DNA of 64,000 nucleotides from Leyella lascolaii (GCF_900079775.1 NZ_LT556038.1:665754-729753), one strand, 5' to 3'; positions 17,990-27,864 are shown, numbered from the stretch's first letter. Program-made: numbers and translations. Notes: generated from the letters alone by a model not told the origin.

Positions 17990-20167
17990 TCAGTTGCCCA
18001 TTTCCGACATGAACTTTATCCGCACGAGGCGTATGTCGGTCTCCGTGCTGTCGTCACCGAGCTCCTCGAGCGCAGTCTCAATGTCGTCGGTCTCGCTTTC
18101 GCGGAAATACTCGTATATCTCATCTATGTGGTCGGCGTCCATCACATCGTCGAGGAAATAGTCTATGTTGAGCTTCGTGCCGCTGTATACGATAGCCTCA
18201 ATCTCGTCGAGCAGCTCATCGAAATCGAGCCCCTGGGTCGACGCGATGTCGTCAAGAGGTATCTTGCGGTCAATGCTCTGTATTATCTTCACCTTGAGTA
18301 TGGACTTCTTAGCCACCGTCCTCACGCGCAGTTCCTCGGGTCTTTCTATCTCGTTCTCCTCACAATGACGCTTTATGAGCTCACAGAACTCGCGCCCGTA
18401 ACGCTTCGCCTTGCCTATGCCCACACCCTGTATGTTCTGCAGTTCCTCTATGGTGACGGGATACATCGTTGCCATCTGCTCGAGCGACACGTCCTGGAAA
18501 ATGACATATCCGGGCAGTCCCATCTTCTTAGCCACCTTCTTGCGCAGGTCCTTCAGCATGACATACAGCTCCGGATCGAGCGCGGCTCCGGTACGGTCAC
18601 CGCCTTCCTCGTCGTAGTTCTCGTTGAAGTCGTTGTCCTCGACAATCATGAACGACACCGGATTCTTTATGAACTTGCGCCCCTCTGCCGTTATGCGCAG
18701 CGCGCCGTAGTTCTCCACCTCCTTGTCGAGATAGCCCGCGATGAGTGCCTGGCGTATCACAGCGTTCCATATCTTCGGGTCTTCATCCTCGCCTGAACCG
18801 AACTCTTCCAGCCTGTCGTGCTTGTGTGACACAATCTCGTCGGTGGCTCTTCCCTTCACGAAGTCTGTGATATATGCCTGCTGGAACGGTTCCTTCATGG
18901 CTACGACAGACTTGAGCACGATGAGCAGAGCCTCCTTCCCCTCGCGCCGCTCCTTAGGATGCAGGCAGTTGTCGCAGTTGCCGCAGTTGTCCTCCTTGTA
19001 CTCCTCGCCGAAGTAGTGCAGCAGCAGCTTGCGGCGGCATACCGACGATTCGGCATATGCGGCGGTCTCCTGCAACAGCTGGCGTCCTATGTCCTGTTCA
19101 GCCACAGGCTTTCCCTCCATGAACTTCTCAAGCTTCTGCAGGTCCTGATAGGCATAGAAGGCTATGCACAGTCCCTCTCCACCGTCGCGTCCGGCGCGTC
19201 CCGTCTCCTGATAATATCCCTCGAGGCTTTTCGGTATGTCGTAGTGTATGACGAACCGCACGTCCGGTTTGTCGATGCCCATACCGAAGGCTATGGTCGC
19301 GACAATGACGTCTATGCGCTCCATAAGGAAGTCGTCCTGTGTCTGAGAGCGTGTCGCCGAGTCGAGACCGGCATGATAAGGAGCCGCCTTTATCTCGTTT
19401 GCCTGAAGCACGGCAGCCAGTTCCTCCACCTTCTTCCGCGATATGCAATACACGATACCGCTCTTCCCGGCGTTGTGTTTTATGAATTTTATTATCTGTC
19501 TGTCTATGTCCTTGGTCTTCTGCCTTACCTCGTAATAGAGGTTGGGACGGTTGAACGAGCTCCTGAACTCGCGCGCGTCCGTTATGCCGAGGCTTTTCTT
19601 TATGTCTGTCCTCACCTTGTCGGTGGCGGTGGCGGTAAGCGCGATGACCGGAGCCGAGCCTATCTTGGATATTGTGGGTCGTATGTTGCGGTATTCGGGA
19701 CGGAAGTCGTGTCCCCACTCCGATATGCAGTGAGCCTCGTCTATGGCGTAGAAAGAAATCTTCATCGACCTGAAAAACTCCATGTTGTCCTCTTTGTTCA
19801 GCGACTCCGGAGCCACGTAGAGCAGCTTGGTCCTGCCGCTGTGCACGTCGTCCACCACCTGCTGCAACGCCGCCTTGTTGAGCGACGAGTTCAGATAGTG
19901 CGCCACTCCGCTCTCCTCACTGAGTCCGTTGACCACGTCCACCTGGTTTTTCATCAACGCGATGAGCGGCGACACGACAATTGCCGTGCCCTCCATGATG
20001 AGCGACGGGAGCTGATAGCACAGGCTCTTTCCGCCACCCGTGGGCATGAGCACGAACGTGTCGTTGCCGTCGAGCAGGTTACGTATGATGGCTTCCTGGT
20101 CTCCCTTGAACTTGTCGAAGCCGAAATAGCGTTTCAGTTCCTTATTAAGATTTCCTTTATATGTCAT
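17990..20167 (-). CDS. recQ: ATP-dependent DNA helicase RecQ
   Basis: 725 aa. Superfamily 2 motifs: the RecQ motif 0 at FGFDKFKGDQ, Walker A MPTGGGKS, and the DEAH box YAIDEAHCISEWGHDF. The HFRPEY-like segment and TGRAGRDG motif VI follow. The Zn-binding cysteines are CRRKLLLHYFGEE...CGNCDNC (~375-400). The RQC winged helix follows, then an HRDC domain (~540-620, LPGYVIFQD...LQNIQGVGIGKA). About 100 acidic residues at the end extend beyond E. coli RecQ, as in other Bacteroidetes RecQ. It unwinds recombination intermediates and stalled forks. It is 81 bp downstream of clpX and probably in the tig-clpP-clpX operon. Confidence 0.96.
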   Translation of the reverse strand: MTYKGNLNKELKRYFGFDKFKGDQEAIIRNLLDGNDTFVLMPTGGGKSLCYQLPSLIMEGTAIVVSPLIALMKNQVDVVNGLSEESGVAHYLNSSLNKAALQQVVDDVHSGRTKLLYVAPESLNKEDNMEFFRSMKISFYAIDEAHCISEWGHDFRPEYRNIRPTISKIGSAPVIALTATATDKVRTDIKKSLGITDAREFRSSFNRPNLYYEVRQKTKDIDRQIIKFIKHNAGKSGIVYCISRKKVEELAAVLQANEIKAAPYHAGLDSATRSQTQDDFLMERIDVIVATIAFGMGIDKPDVRFVIHYDIPKSLEGYYQETGRAGRDGGEGLCIAFYAYQDLQKLEKFMEGKPVAEQDIGRQLLQETAAYAESSVCRRKLLLHYFGEEYKEDNCGNCDNCLHPKERREGKEALLIVLKSVVAMKEPFQQAYITDFVKGRATDEIVSHKHDRLEEFGSGEDEDPKIWNAVIRQALIAGYLDKEVENYGALRITAEGRKFIKNPVSFMIVEDNDFNENYDEEGGDRTGAALDPELYVMLKDLRKKVAKKMGLPGYVIFQDVSLEQMATMYPVTIEELQNIQGVGIGKAKRYGREFCELIKRHCEENEIERPEELRVRTVAKKSILKVKIIQSIDRKIPLDDIASTQGLDFDELLDEIEAIVYSGTKLNIDYFLDDVMDADHIDEIYEYFRESETDDIETALEELGDDSTETDIRLVRIKFMSEMGN

Positions 20168-20248
20168 AGAGTTTATTTAGAATGAAAGGTTGAGAGCTGT
20201 CGTGCATAGCTCTAAGCAACAGACGGTCATCATGCGCGGCAATCCGGT

Positions 20249-21490
20249 TCAGGCTACGACCGGTCCGCGCAGATGCGATTTGTCAAGCTGGCTCCTGGCA
20301 TAGTCAAGAGTCACCTCAAACGTTTTCACGCGCTTGGAGGGCACCTCGAACATGGCGTCGGTCATGACCGACTCCACAATGGAGCGCAGTCCGCGCGCAC
20401 CAAGCTTGTATTCCACAGCCTTGTCCACGATGAAGTCGAGAGCCTCCTCGGTAAAGTGGAGCTTTATGCCGTCCATCTCAAACAGCTTGCAATACTGCTT
20501 CACGATGGAGTTCTTCGGCTCGACGAGTATCCGGCGAAGCGCGGCGCGGTCGAGCGGGTCAAGGTATGTGAGCACCGGCAGGCGTCCGATGATCTCCGGT
20601 ATTAGCCCGAACGACTTGAGGTCCTGTGGAAGAATGTATTTCATTATGTTCTCCTTGTCTATCCTGTGTGCGTTGCGCACGGTGTTGAATCCCACCATTC
20701 CGGTGTTCATCCTCTGCGCTATCTTGCGCTCTATGCCGTCGAACGCGCCGCCGCAGATGAAGAGTATGTTGTGCGTGTCGACGTGTATGTAGTCCTGGTC
20801 GGGATGTTTGCGTCCGCCCTTTGGCGGTACGTTCACCATCGTTCCCTCAAGGAGCTTGAGCAGTCCCTGCTGCACGCCCTCTCCGCTTACGTCGCGCGTG
20901 ATGCTCGGATTGTCGCTCTTGCGCGCTATCTTGTCTATCTCGTCGATGAAGACGATGCCGCGCTCCGCCGCCGCGAGGTTGTAGTCGGCTACCTGAAGCA
21001 GCCTGCTCAGGATGCTCTCAACGTCCTCTCCCACATAGCCAGCCTCCGTGAAGACCGTCGCGTCGACAATGGTGAAGGGCACATCGAGCAGCTTTGCTAT
21101 GGTGCGCGCCATGAGGGTCTTTCCCGTGCCGGTGCTTCCCACCATTATGATGTTGCTCTTTTCTATCTCCACACCGCCGTCGTCCTTCGGCTGCTGAAGC
21201 CTTTTGTAGTGATTGTATACGGCAACCGAGAGATAGCGTTTGGCTTCGTCCTGACCTATGATGTACTGGTCGAGGAAGTCCTTTATCTCCTTCGGCTTCG
21301 GCACTTTCTTTATCTTGAACTTGTCATCGGCTGCGGCAGGAGAGCCGTCCTTGTCGAGTAGTCCTGTAGACTCCACTATCTTGTATGCCGATACGGCGCA
21401 ATCCTCACATATGAAACCGTTAAGACCGGTTATCAGCAGTCTGACATCCTTCTCGCCTCTACCGCAGAAGCTGCATGTTTTCTTGGGCAT
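20249..21490 (-). CDS. clpX: ATP-dependent protease ATP-binding subunit ClpX
   Basis: 413 aa. The N-terminal zinc-binding domain is CSFCGR...CEDC (residues 6-32), used for adaptor and substrate docking. The AAA+ core has Walker A GSTGTGKT, Walker B VFIDEIDK, the pore loop GYVGEDVE, and sensor regions [10 protein letters not shown] and GARGLRSI. The ClpP-docking loop of the IGF type corresponds to the region around GMVGFNT. Unfolds substrates and feeds ClpP. Lies 86 bp after clpP. Confidence 0.97.
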   Translation of the reverse strand: MPKKTCSFCGRGEKDVRLLITGLNGFICEDCAVSAYKIVESTGLLDKDGSPAAADDKFKIKKVPKPKEIKDFLDQYIIGQDEAKRYLSVAVYNHYKRLQQPKDDGGVEIEKSNIIMVGSTGTGKTLMARTIAKLLDVPFTIVDATVFTEAGYVGEDVESILSRLLQVADYNLAAAERGIVFIDEIDKIARKSDNPSITRDVSGEGVQQGLLKLLEGTMVNVPPKGGRKHPDQDYIHVDTHNILFICGGAFDGIERKIAQRMNTGMVGFNTVRNAHRIDKENIMKYILPQDLKSFGLIPEIIGRLPVLTYLDPLDRAALRRILVEPKNSIVKQYCKLFEMDGIKLHFTEEALDFIVDKAVEYKLGARGLRSIVESVMTDAMFEVPSKRVKTFEVTLDYARSQLDKSHLRGPVVA

Positions 21491-21576
21491 TATGTGTCTC
21501 TATGTCTTTATATATATGTATTGTTTTTATGATTCACGGTGTGCGCGGGTGCGGCTGCCAGCCGCCCGCATACCGT

Positions 21577-22254
21577 TTATTTGTCGGCGGAACTCTTGCG
21601 TTTCATCACCGCGTCAATCATTCCGTACTCCTTGGCTTCGGCAGCTGTCATCCAGTAGTTGCGGTCGCTGTCCTGCCATACCTTCTCGAAAGGAGTGTGG
21701 GAGTGTTCGGAGATGATGGTGTAGAGCTCTTTCTTGAACTTCTGTATCTCACGCGCCTCAATCTCGATGTCGGACGCCTGTCCCTGCACACCGCCCAAAG
21801 GCTGGTGTATCATCACGCGGCTGTGGGTGAGAGCAGTGCGCTTGCCTTCCTTACCGGCTACGAGTAGGACCGCCGCCATCGACGCCGCCATGCCCGTACA
21901 CATTGTCGCCACGTCGCTCTCAACAAACTGCATGGTGTCGTAAATGCCCAGACCTGCAGTGACACTTCCGCCCGGAGAGTTGATGTAGATGTTTATATCC
22001 ATCGAGCTGTCCACCGAGTCGAGGTAAAGGAGCTGCGCCTGCAGCACGTTGGCTGTATAGTCGTTGATTTCCGTTCCGAGGAATATTATTCTGTCCGCCA
22101 TGAGCCTTGAGAAGACGTCGAGCTGCGTCACGTTGAGCTGTCTTTCCTCAAGAATATACGGATTGAGATATCCCGACTGCGCCCTCAACACCTCGTCGAG
22201 GGTCATGCCGTTCATTCCGAGATGACGGGTGGCATATTTTCTAAAATCGTTCAT
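21577..22254 (-). CDS. clpP: ATP-dependent Clp protease proteolytic subunit
   Basis: 225 aa from the ATG at 22254 (MNDFRKYATR); a longer in-frame reading to 22338 crosses its promoter and is rejected. Catalytic Ser125 (GMAASMAA) and His150 (MIHQPLGG) are in place, with an Asp in the region VWQDSDRNYWM. It forms the tetradecameric chamber with ClpX. The N-terminus is longer than in E. coli after propeptide removal. It sits between tig and clpX, with its own promoter inside an inverted repeat (22313-22380). Confidence 0.97.
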   Translation of the reverse strand: MNDFRKYATRHLGMNGMTLDEVLRAQSGYLNPYILEERQLNVTQLDVFSRLMADRIIFLGTEINDYTANVLQAQLLYLDSVDSSMDINIYINSPGGSVTAGLGIYDTMQFVESDVATMCTGMAASMAAVLLVAGKEGKRTALTHSRVMIHQPLGGVQGQASDIEIEAREIQKFKKELYTIISEHSHTPFEKVWQDSDRNYWMTAAEAKEYGMIDAVMKRKSSADK

Positions 22255-22312
22255 ACTAATGACAATAATATATTTATTACATTCAAAATAACCGTTAACA
22301 AATATACAGAGA

Positions 22313-22380
22313 AAGAGGTTGCCGACTCTTTTCCGCAATATATCTTACACAAAGATAGCAAAAAAAGTCGACAACCTCTT
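22313..22380 (-). promoter_or_regulatory. clpP promoter enclosed by a 18-20 bp inverted repeat
   Basis: The -7 box TATCTTTG is at 22357-22350. It is flanked by AAGAGGTTGCCGACTCTTTT (22313-22332) and its near-complement AAAAGTCGACAACCTCTT (22363-22380). The arms differ by one substitution and a 2-bp gap. The long stem could be the tig terminator or an operator; the promoter is in its loop. Confidence 0.6.
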
Positions 22381-22407
22381 AAAAAAGAAGTTTTTTTTCA
22401 AATTTAT

Positions 22408-23766
22408 TTATTTCATCAGCTCGTTGAATTCATCGAGGGTGACTGTCTTCTCGTCGAGAGTGACAACGCCCTTGAGTGCCTGCACGAGCTTGTTCTCAAC
22501 CGCGCTGTCGACGAAACCTGCCGCGCTGTCGCGCTTCTTCAGCATCTCACCGGCATAGTTGTCGAGATATTCGTCAGGCACATTGTTCATGCCATACTGT
22601 GCGAACTGCATGCGCGCAGCCTCCTTTGCGGCTGCCTTCACGTCGGCATCCTCCACCTTGATGTTGTTAGCAGCCACGAGCTGCTCCTTTATAAGATGCC
22701 ATTTGAGCTGCCTGATGCTCTCGTCGTAGTTCTTCTCGACATATTCCTCGCCCTTGTCCTTATTGTTAAGGAGCATCACACGTTTGAGGAGAGCGTCGGG
22801 GAATGTGAGTTCGCCCACAGCGTCCTCGGCATACTTGCGCACGTCGATAAGGAACTTGTAGTCGCTGTTTGCCTGAAGCTGCGGCTTGAGATCCTCGGCT
22901 ATCCTGGCGCGGAACTCTTCCTCGCTCTTCACTGCGTCCTTGCCGAACACGTGGTCGAACATCTCCTGGTTCACCTCAGCCTTCTTGAAGCGGCTTATCT
23001 CTATCACCTGATAGCTGAAATCGGAATCCATCGACTTCACAGCCTCGCGGTCTATCTTGAGCAGGCTTGCCACCTCGGCGTCGTTGTCCGGATAAGCCTT
23101 GCGCGGGTTGAAGGCGATGATGTCGCCCGGTTTTGCGTTGTCGAACAGCTTCTTCTGGTCTTCCACCTTAATATATTCGGGCATCATCACGGCTCCGTCC
23201 ACCGTTATTCCGCCTTCCTTTGTGTTGCCGTCAGCGTCCAGCTCACGCAGGTCGCCCTTCAGCATGTCGCGCTGCTCGCCGTCGTAAGAGTCTGCCTTCT
23301 CATAGCTTCCCAGCTGACTTGCGAACATATCCACCTGCTGGTCGATGAGCTTGTCGTCCGCCTTGATGTTGTAGTAAGCGAGCTTGGTGTCGCCGTTGAG
23401 CTCTATCTTGAACTCAGGAGCCACAGCTATGTCGAACATGAAAGTGTACGGTCCGTCCTTCTCTATGTCCACCGGCTCCTGCTTTTCAGAAGGAAGGGGC
23501 TCTCCGAGCATCTGTATCTTGTTGTCCTTTATATAAGTATAAATCTTCTCTCCCACGAACTTGTTAAGAGTGTCCATCTTCACAGATGCGCCGAACTGCT
23601 TTTTAATAAGTCCCATCGGCACCATACCCGGACGGAAGCCCGGGAAGTTCGCTTTCTTACGGTAGTCTTTCAAAGTCTTCTCTACATCGTCCTTGAAATC
23701 TGCTTCTTCGACAGTGACGGTCATGAGACCGTTTACTTTGTCGGGATTCTCAAATAAAATATTCAT
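22408..23766 (-). CDS. tig: Trigger factor, ribosome-associated chaperone
   Basis: 452 aa. The N-terminal ribosome-binding region has the signature FPGFRPGMVPMGLIKKQFG (~39-57), corresponding to GFRxGK with Met for the Lys position, a common Bacteroidetes variant. The PPIase-like region (~145-235) is weakly conserved, and the C-terminal helical arms are rich in Lys/Glu (VRKYAEDAVGELTFPDALL). It binds nascent chains. First gene of the tig-clpP-clpX-recQ string. Confidence 0.93.
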   Translation of the reverse strand: MNILFENPDKVNGLMTVTVEEADFKDDVEKTLKDYRKKANFPGFRPGMVPMGLIKKQFGASVKMDTLNKFVGEKIYTYIKDNKIQMLGEPLPSEKQEPVDIEKDGPYTFMFDIAVAPEFKIELNGDTKLAYYNIKADDKLIDQQVDMFASQLGSYEKADSYDGEQRDMLKGDLRELDADGNTKEGGITVDGAVMMPEYIKVEDQKKLFDNAKPGDIIAFNPRKAYPDNDAEVASLLKIDREAVKSMDSDFSYQVIEISRFKKAEVNQEMFDHVFGKDAVKSEEEFRARIAEDLKPQLQANSDYKFLIDVRKYAEDAVGELTFPDALLKRVMLLNNKDKGEEYVEKNYDESIRQLKWHLIKEQLVAANNIKVEDADVKAAAKEAARMQFAQYGMNNVPDEYLDNYAGEMLKKRDSAAGFVDSAVENKLVQALKGVVTLDEKTVTLDEFNELMK

Positions 23767-23820
23767 TTCTGATTTGGTTTTCTTATATTTATTTACTGTT
23801 TATTATTCGTTTTGAAAGTG

Positions 23821-23828
23821 CAAAATTA
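23821..23828 (-). promoter_or_regulatory. Promoter -7 box of tig
   Basis: Minus strand TAATTTTG, 55 bp before the tig start codon. The -33 region lacks a clear TTTG. Confidence 0.45.
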
Positions 23829-23991
23829 CTCATTATTAATGTAATAACCTAACATAAGAATGAAAATTTTGAAATTTTACCACTTGTCGGAGCCACCGCA
23901 GCAAGCCTCCCTGCGGCATGGCGGCGGCGGTTGTCAGGACGGCAGGACAGCCTCCTCCGGAGGGCATGACAGCCCGTGCGGGCGGAGCGTG

Positions 23992-24531
23992 TCATAGGGT
24001 GAGCTGCTCCACGACGCTTCCGTCGAGCCTGCGCACGCTCATCACTCCGTCGTCGTAAAGGGCGAACGTGGGTTCGCGTCCTTCCTTCGGGAAGGTGACA
24101 GAGCCTGTGTTGCACACCACACAGCCCTCGCGGCGCGTGAGTTTCCACAGATGTGTGTGTCCGTAGACAAACACACCGTTGCGCAAGACAGGCATATTGT
24201 CCTCATTATATATGTGTCCGTGGGTGATGAATATGCGTCTGCCGCCGTCCGTCACCACGGCATAGTCTGCCATGATGGGAAACTTCAGCAGCATCTGGTC
24301 TACCTCCGAGTCGCAGTTTCCCCTCACTGCCACGATGTCATCGCGCATGGAGTTGAGCCTCGCAGCCACCGCTGCGGGGTCTATGTCGTCGGGAATGCGG
24401 TTGCGGGGACCATAGTTTATTATGTCGCCGAGCAGCAGAAGCATGTCGCAGCGGGCGTCGGTGTAGAAGTCGAGGGCACGCCGCAGACTGCCTATCGAGC
24501 CGTGGATGTCTGAGAGAAACATGTATTTCAT
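23992..24531 (-). CDS. YfcE/MJ0936-type metallophosphoesterase
   Basis: 179 aa with the calcineurin-like metal motifs in order: SDIHG (DxH, ~7-11), LLGDIIN (GD, ~34-40), RGNCDSE (GNxD, ~70), HGH (~100-104) and YGHTHLWK (GHTH, ~122). This is the small YfcE class of phosphodiesterases acting on bis-pNPP-like substrates; the natural substrate is unknown. It begins 16 bp after lptB and is probably co-transcribed with it. The ~160 bp after its stop are GC-rich with no gene. Confidence 0.9.
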   Translation of the reverse strand: MKYMFLSDIHGSIGSLRRALDFYTDARCDMLLLLGDIINYGPRNRIPDDIDPAAVAARLNSMRDDIVAVRGNCDSEVDQMLLKFPIMADYAVVTDGGRRIFITHGHIYNEDNMPVLRNGVFVYGHTHLWKLTRREGCVVCNTGSVTFPKEGREPTFALYDDGVMSVRRLDGSVVEQLTL

Positions 24532-24547
24532 AAGTCCGTACGTATTG

Positions 24548-25381
24548 TCATCCGTTGTTCTGCGCGGCGTTCTCCCTTGCCCTGCGCTCCTCGTCGATGA
24601 GCTGGAAGTTCTTTTTCTTCAGCTCGAAACTGTTGCTCAGATACTTCTCGCGCACCACCTTGTTTGCCGCCAGCTCCTCGGGCGCGCCCTGAAAGAGTAT
24701 CTTTCCTTCGAAGAGAAGATAGGCGCGGTCGGTGATGTTGAGCGTCTCGTGCACGTTGTGGTCGGTTATCAGGATGCCGATGTTGCGGTATTTCAGCCGC
24801 CACACTATGTGCTGTATGTCCTCGACGGCAATGGGGTCGACACCGGCGAAAGGCTCGTCGAGCATTATGAACTTGGGGTCGATGGCAAGACAGCGCGCTA
24901 TCTCCGTGCGGCGACGCTCTCCTCCAGACAGCTGGTCGCCCTTGTTCTTGCGCACCTTATTGAGCCGGAACTCGCTTATAAGGCTCTCGAGTTTCTCCAG
25001 CTGACGCGCCCTCGGCTGTCCGGTCATCTCGAGCACGGAGAGGATATTGTCCTCCACGCTCATCTTTCTGAACACGCTCGCCTCCTGAGGAAGGTATCCC
25101 ACACCCGCGCGGGCACGCTTATAGACGGGATAGTCTGTTATGTCCTTATCGTCGAGATAGATGTGTCCGGCGTTCGGCACGATGAGTCCGGTGGTCATAT
25201 AGAATGATGTTGTCTTTCCGGCTCCGTTGGGTCCGAGCAGTCCCACAATCTCTCCCTGCCTCACGTTTATCGACACATCGTTCACAACCGTGCGCTTGCC
25301 GTAGCGTTTCACGAGTCCTTCAGTGCGCAGCACCATACTGTGTGTGGCGGCGGCACCGGCATTGTTGTCTGTTCCGTTCAT
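24548..25381 (-). CDS. lptB: LPS export ABC transporter ATP-binding protein LptB
   Basis: 277 aa from the ATG at 25381; the longer frame to 25432 overlaps the promoter. A start at 25336 ([13 protein letters not shown]) is also possible because the first 15 residues are low complexity. Walker [11 protein letters not shown]-loop LPQEASVF, signature LSGGERRR, Walker [14 protein letters not shown] and H-loop ITDHN are all present. It powers lipopolysaccharide extraction with LptFG, which are not in this window. The ~30-residue C-terminal charged extension is beyond typical LptB. Confidence 0.93.
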   Translation of the reverse strand: MNGTDNNAGAAATHSMVLRTEGLVKRYGKRTVVNDVSINVRQGEIVGLLGPNGAGKTTSFYMTTGLIVPNAGHIYLDDKDITDYPVYKRARAGVGYLPQEASVFRKMSVEDNILSVLEMTGQPRARQLEKLESLISEFRLNKVRKNKGDQLSGGERRRTEIARCLAIDPKFIMLDEPFAGVDPIAVEDIQHIVWRLKYRNIGILITDHNVHETLNITDRAYLLFEGKILFQGAPEELAANKVVREKYLSNSFELKKKNFQLIDEERRARENAAQNNG

Positions 25382-25401
25382 ATGCTTTATTATATCGGTT
25401 A

Positions 25402-25433
25402 CAAAGTTATATGTTTTTATTTTTCCGTGCAAA
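25402..25433 (-). promoter_or_regulatory. Promoter of lptB-yfcE
   Basis: Minus strand TTTG (25433-25430), 20 bp, TAACTTTG (25409-25402): one of the best consensus promoters in the window. It fixes the lptB start downstream of about 25395. Confidence 0.8.
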
Positions 25434-25651
25434 CTGTGTTTCAGGCTTTTTCACACGGCGGCGGAAAGGCACTGTCCGCGCACGGCGGCGCATGTCCTGA
25501 ACGGGCGGCACAGACTGGCGCGGAAGCCTGCACTGCGGAGAAGCGGCGTGCCGGAAACCGGAAGACGTTAACATACGTTCACTTTAGAGGGTTCAAATTT
25601 AACATACCGTTTTTCACAATCCGCATAGTCGTCACGCCATGAAACGCTCCG

Positions 25652-25814
25652 GAAGAGCCTCTTCCGCACCGGTGGCAAGCCGTCGTCACACCCGTCCGAC
25701 CGCAGAAGAGGCTTTCCTGTCATGCGTAAAAGCCTCTTCCGGCGTGCAGGAAAGCCCGTTCCGTCTGCCCGAAAAGCCCATATCGGAAGGCGGAACAGGC
25801 TTTTCCGTAAGACC
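25652..25814. repeat. 22-bp-period degenerate array (array 2)
   Basis: Five consecutive in-phase units at 25705, 25727, 25749, 25771 and 25793 (GAAGAGGCTTTCC..., TAAAAGCCTCTTCCGG..., GGAAAGCCCGTTCCG..., GAAAAGCCC..., GAACAGGCTTTTCCG...). Another at 25652 is offset by about 9 bp. It lies in the 776-bp divergent gap between lptB and mlaE; no gene was recognised in that gap. Confidence 0.75.
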
Positions 25815-26112
25815 GCCAAGACGGGACAGCGGGATGGAAGAACGCAAACGAATGTATATCAACGCATTACGCAAAACCAGAAATTACGCGATATTCAGGA
25901 CGGAAATCCCGCCCGCACATTCTGACGCGCTGTTTTCGCTACAAGCGCGACGGATATTTAACATTCCGCCTCCGCTTTTTCCGTTTTTTTATATTTTCAT
26001 TTATATGCCTCAGCCACGCCTTTTCCGGCACACACAGGCACAGCTCCGGATGTCCCAGTATGAAATAAACATAAAACTTCAAAGCTTTTGGCAGTTTTTA
26101 ATCTTTTATTAC

Positions 26113-26120
26113 TACTTTTG
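26113..26120 (+). promoter_or_regulatory. Promoter -7 box of mlaE-mlaF
   Basis: TACTTTTG, 37 bp before the mlaE start. A TTTTG lies 22 bp upstream and could be the -33 element. Confidence 0.5.
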
Positions 26121-26157
26121 CAAGCGTACAGTCACAGACATATCAAAAAAGCACAAT

Positions 26158-26904
26158 ATGTTGATTACAAAATATCTGACAACACTCGGACGCTACCTGA
26201 TGCTCATGGGACGGTCGTTCGCCCGCCCTGAGCGCATGCGCATGTTCCTCAAGCAGTACGTCAAGGAGATGTCGTCGCTGGGCGTGAACTCCATCGGCAT
26301 CGTGCTGCTCATATCGTTCTTCATAGGAGCGGTGATATGCATACAGATGAAGCTCAACATCCAGAGCCCGTGGATGCCGAGGTGGGTATCGGGCTATACC
26401 ACGCGCGAGATACTGCTCCTCGAGTTCTCCTCGTCCATAATGTGTCTCATCCTTGCGGGCAAGGTGGGCTCGAACATCGCGTCAGAGCTCGGCACCATGC
26501 GTGTGACACAGCAGATTGACGCGCTCGAGATAATGGGCGTAAACTCGGCTAACTATCTCATCATGCCTAAGATTCTCGCCCTCGTGACAATCATGCCGTT
26601 CCTCGTGATATTCTCTTCCGCCACCGGCATTCTGGGCGCTTACGGCACCGCATACATCGGTCACATACTGCCGCCCGACGACCTCACGCTCGGACTTCAG
26701 CACGCTTTCAACCCGTGGTTTGTGTGGATGAGCATCATAAAAAGCCTTTTCTTCGCGTTCATCATATCGAGCGTGTCGTCCTTCTTCGGCTATACGGTGG
26801 AGGGAGGATCGGTGGAAGTGGGAAAGGCAAGCACCGACGCGGTGGTGAGCTCGAGCGTGCTCATCCTCTTCTCCGACGTGTTCCTCACACAGCTGCTGTC
26901 ATGA
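26158..26904 (+). CDS. mlaE: MlaE-family ABC transporter permease
   Basis: 248 aa from the ATG at 26158; the longer upstream frame passes through the repeat array and promoter. About five hydrophobic segments and the MlaE/YrbE-type phrases GVNSIGIVLLISFFIGAV and ALEIMGVNSANYLIMPKILA. These permeases move phospholipids between membranes to keep the outer leaflet asymmetric. mlaF follows 78 bp downstream. An MCE substrate-binding gene (mlaD) is not adjacent. Confidence 0.9.
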   Translation: MLITKYLTTLGRYLMLMGRSFARPERMRMFLKQYVKEMSSLGVNSIGIVLLISFFIGAVICIQMKLNIQSPWMPRWVSGYTTREILLLEFSSSIMCLILAGKVGSNIASELGTMRVTQQIDALEIMGVNSANYLIMPKILALVTIMPFLVIFSSATGILGAYGTAYIGHILPPDDLTLGLQHAFNPWFVWMSIIKSLFFAFIISSVSSFFGYTVEGGSVEVGKASTDAVVSSSVLILFSDVFLTQLLS

Positions 26905-26982
26905 GCAGGCACTGCGGGGGACTTTTCACAGGAACATTACGGGGCATGACGCAAGACAACATAACTATAACTGAAAAGGAAA

Positions 26983-27765
26983 ATGATTGAAATACAGCAT
27001 CTATATAAATCGTTCGACGGTAAGGAAGTGCTGAAAGACATAAACGCGGTGTTTGATGACGGAAAGACAAACCTCATCATAGGACAGAGCGGAAGCGGCA
27101 AGACGGTACTGATGAAATGTCTCGTCGGACTGCTCACACCCACAAGCGGGAGTGTGCTGTATGACCACCGCGACTTCGTGGCTCTGAGCAAAGAGGAGCG
27201 CGTGAGCATGCGCCGCGAGATGGGAATGATATTCCAAAGCGCAGCCCTCTTCGACTCTCTCACAGTGCTGGAGAACGTCATGTTCCCGCTCGACATGTTC
27301 TCCACGATGAACTACCGCGAGAGAGTGAGACGCGCACAGGAATGTCTCGACCGCGTGAACCTCGCCGACGCACAGAACAAATATCCCGGAGAGATATCGG
27401 GAGGAATGCAGAAGCGTGTGGCGATAGCACGGGCGATAGTGCTCAACCCGAAGTATCTGTTCTGCGACGAGCCCAATTCCGGACTCGACCCGCGCACGTC
27501 TCTCGTGATAGACTCGCTGCTGAGCGGCATCACCAAAGACTTCAACATCACGACAATCATCAACACTCACGACATGAACTCCGTGATGGGAATAGGCGAG
27601 AACATCATCTTCATATATCAGGGCAACAAGGAATGGCAGGGAACAAAGGACGACGTGATGGCTTCAACAAACGAGAAGCTCAACGACCTTGTGTTTGCTT
27701 CCGACCTGTTCAGGAAGGTGAAGGACGTGGAAATGGAAAAGGCTGAGGAACAGAAGCAGGACTGA
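26983..27765 (+). CDS. mlaF: MlaF-family ABC transporter ATP-binding protein
   Basis: 260 aa. Walker A GQSGSGKT, Q-loop IFQSAALFD, signature SGGMQKR (the ISGGMQ form typical of MlaF), Walker B YLFCDEPNSGLDP, and H-loop NTHDM. Pairs with the preceding permease in phospholipid transport. The C-terminal ~25 residues are Lys/Glu-rich. Nothing on the plus strand follows; the next gene converges from the other strand. Confidence 0.93.
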   Translation: MIEIQHLYKSFDGKEVLKDINAVFDDGKTNLIIGQSGSGKTVLMKCLVGLLTPTSGSVLYDHRDFVALSKEERVSMRREMGMIFQSAALFDSLTVLENVMFPLDMFSTMNYRERVRRAQECLDRVNLADAQNKYPGEISGGMQKRVAIARAIVLNPKYLFCDEPNSGLDPRTSLVIDSLLSGITKDFNITTIINTHDMNSVMGIGENIIFIYQGNKEWQGTKDDVMASTNEKLNDLVFASDLFRKVKDVEMEKAEEQKQD

Positions 27766-27826
27766 CAGCACGTCACAAGGATAAGGAATGGTGACACATT
27801 AGTGTTAAAGACATAGAGACAGAGCA

Positions 27827-27864
27827 CAAAAAAGACCGTCACCGGTTGTCACAACCAATGACGG
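27827..27864 (-). terminator. Rho-independent terminator of the GH31-SusE operon
   Basis: On the minus strand CCGTCA and TGACGG, then GGTTG and CAACC, form a two-part stem (27864-27836) followed by CTTTTTT. It lies 130 nt beyond the stop of the SusE/F-like gene. Confidence 0.75.

Noticed and set aside
23900..23995. Possible sixth 22-bp array
   Set aside because: A few AGCCTCC and AGCCCG words lie 22-23 bp apart, but too few units and very GC-rich; not convincing.
23849..24148. Minus-strand 99-residue frame at the end of the yfcE-like gene
   Set aside because: Arg/His-rich out-of-frame reading that overlaps the metallophosphoesterase; GC-rich shadow.
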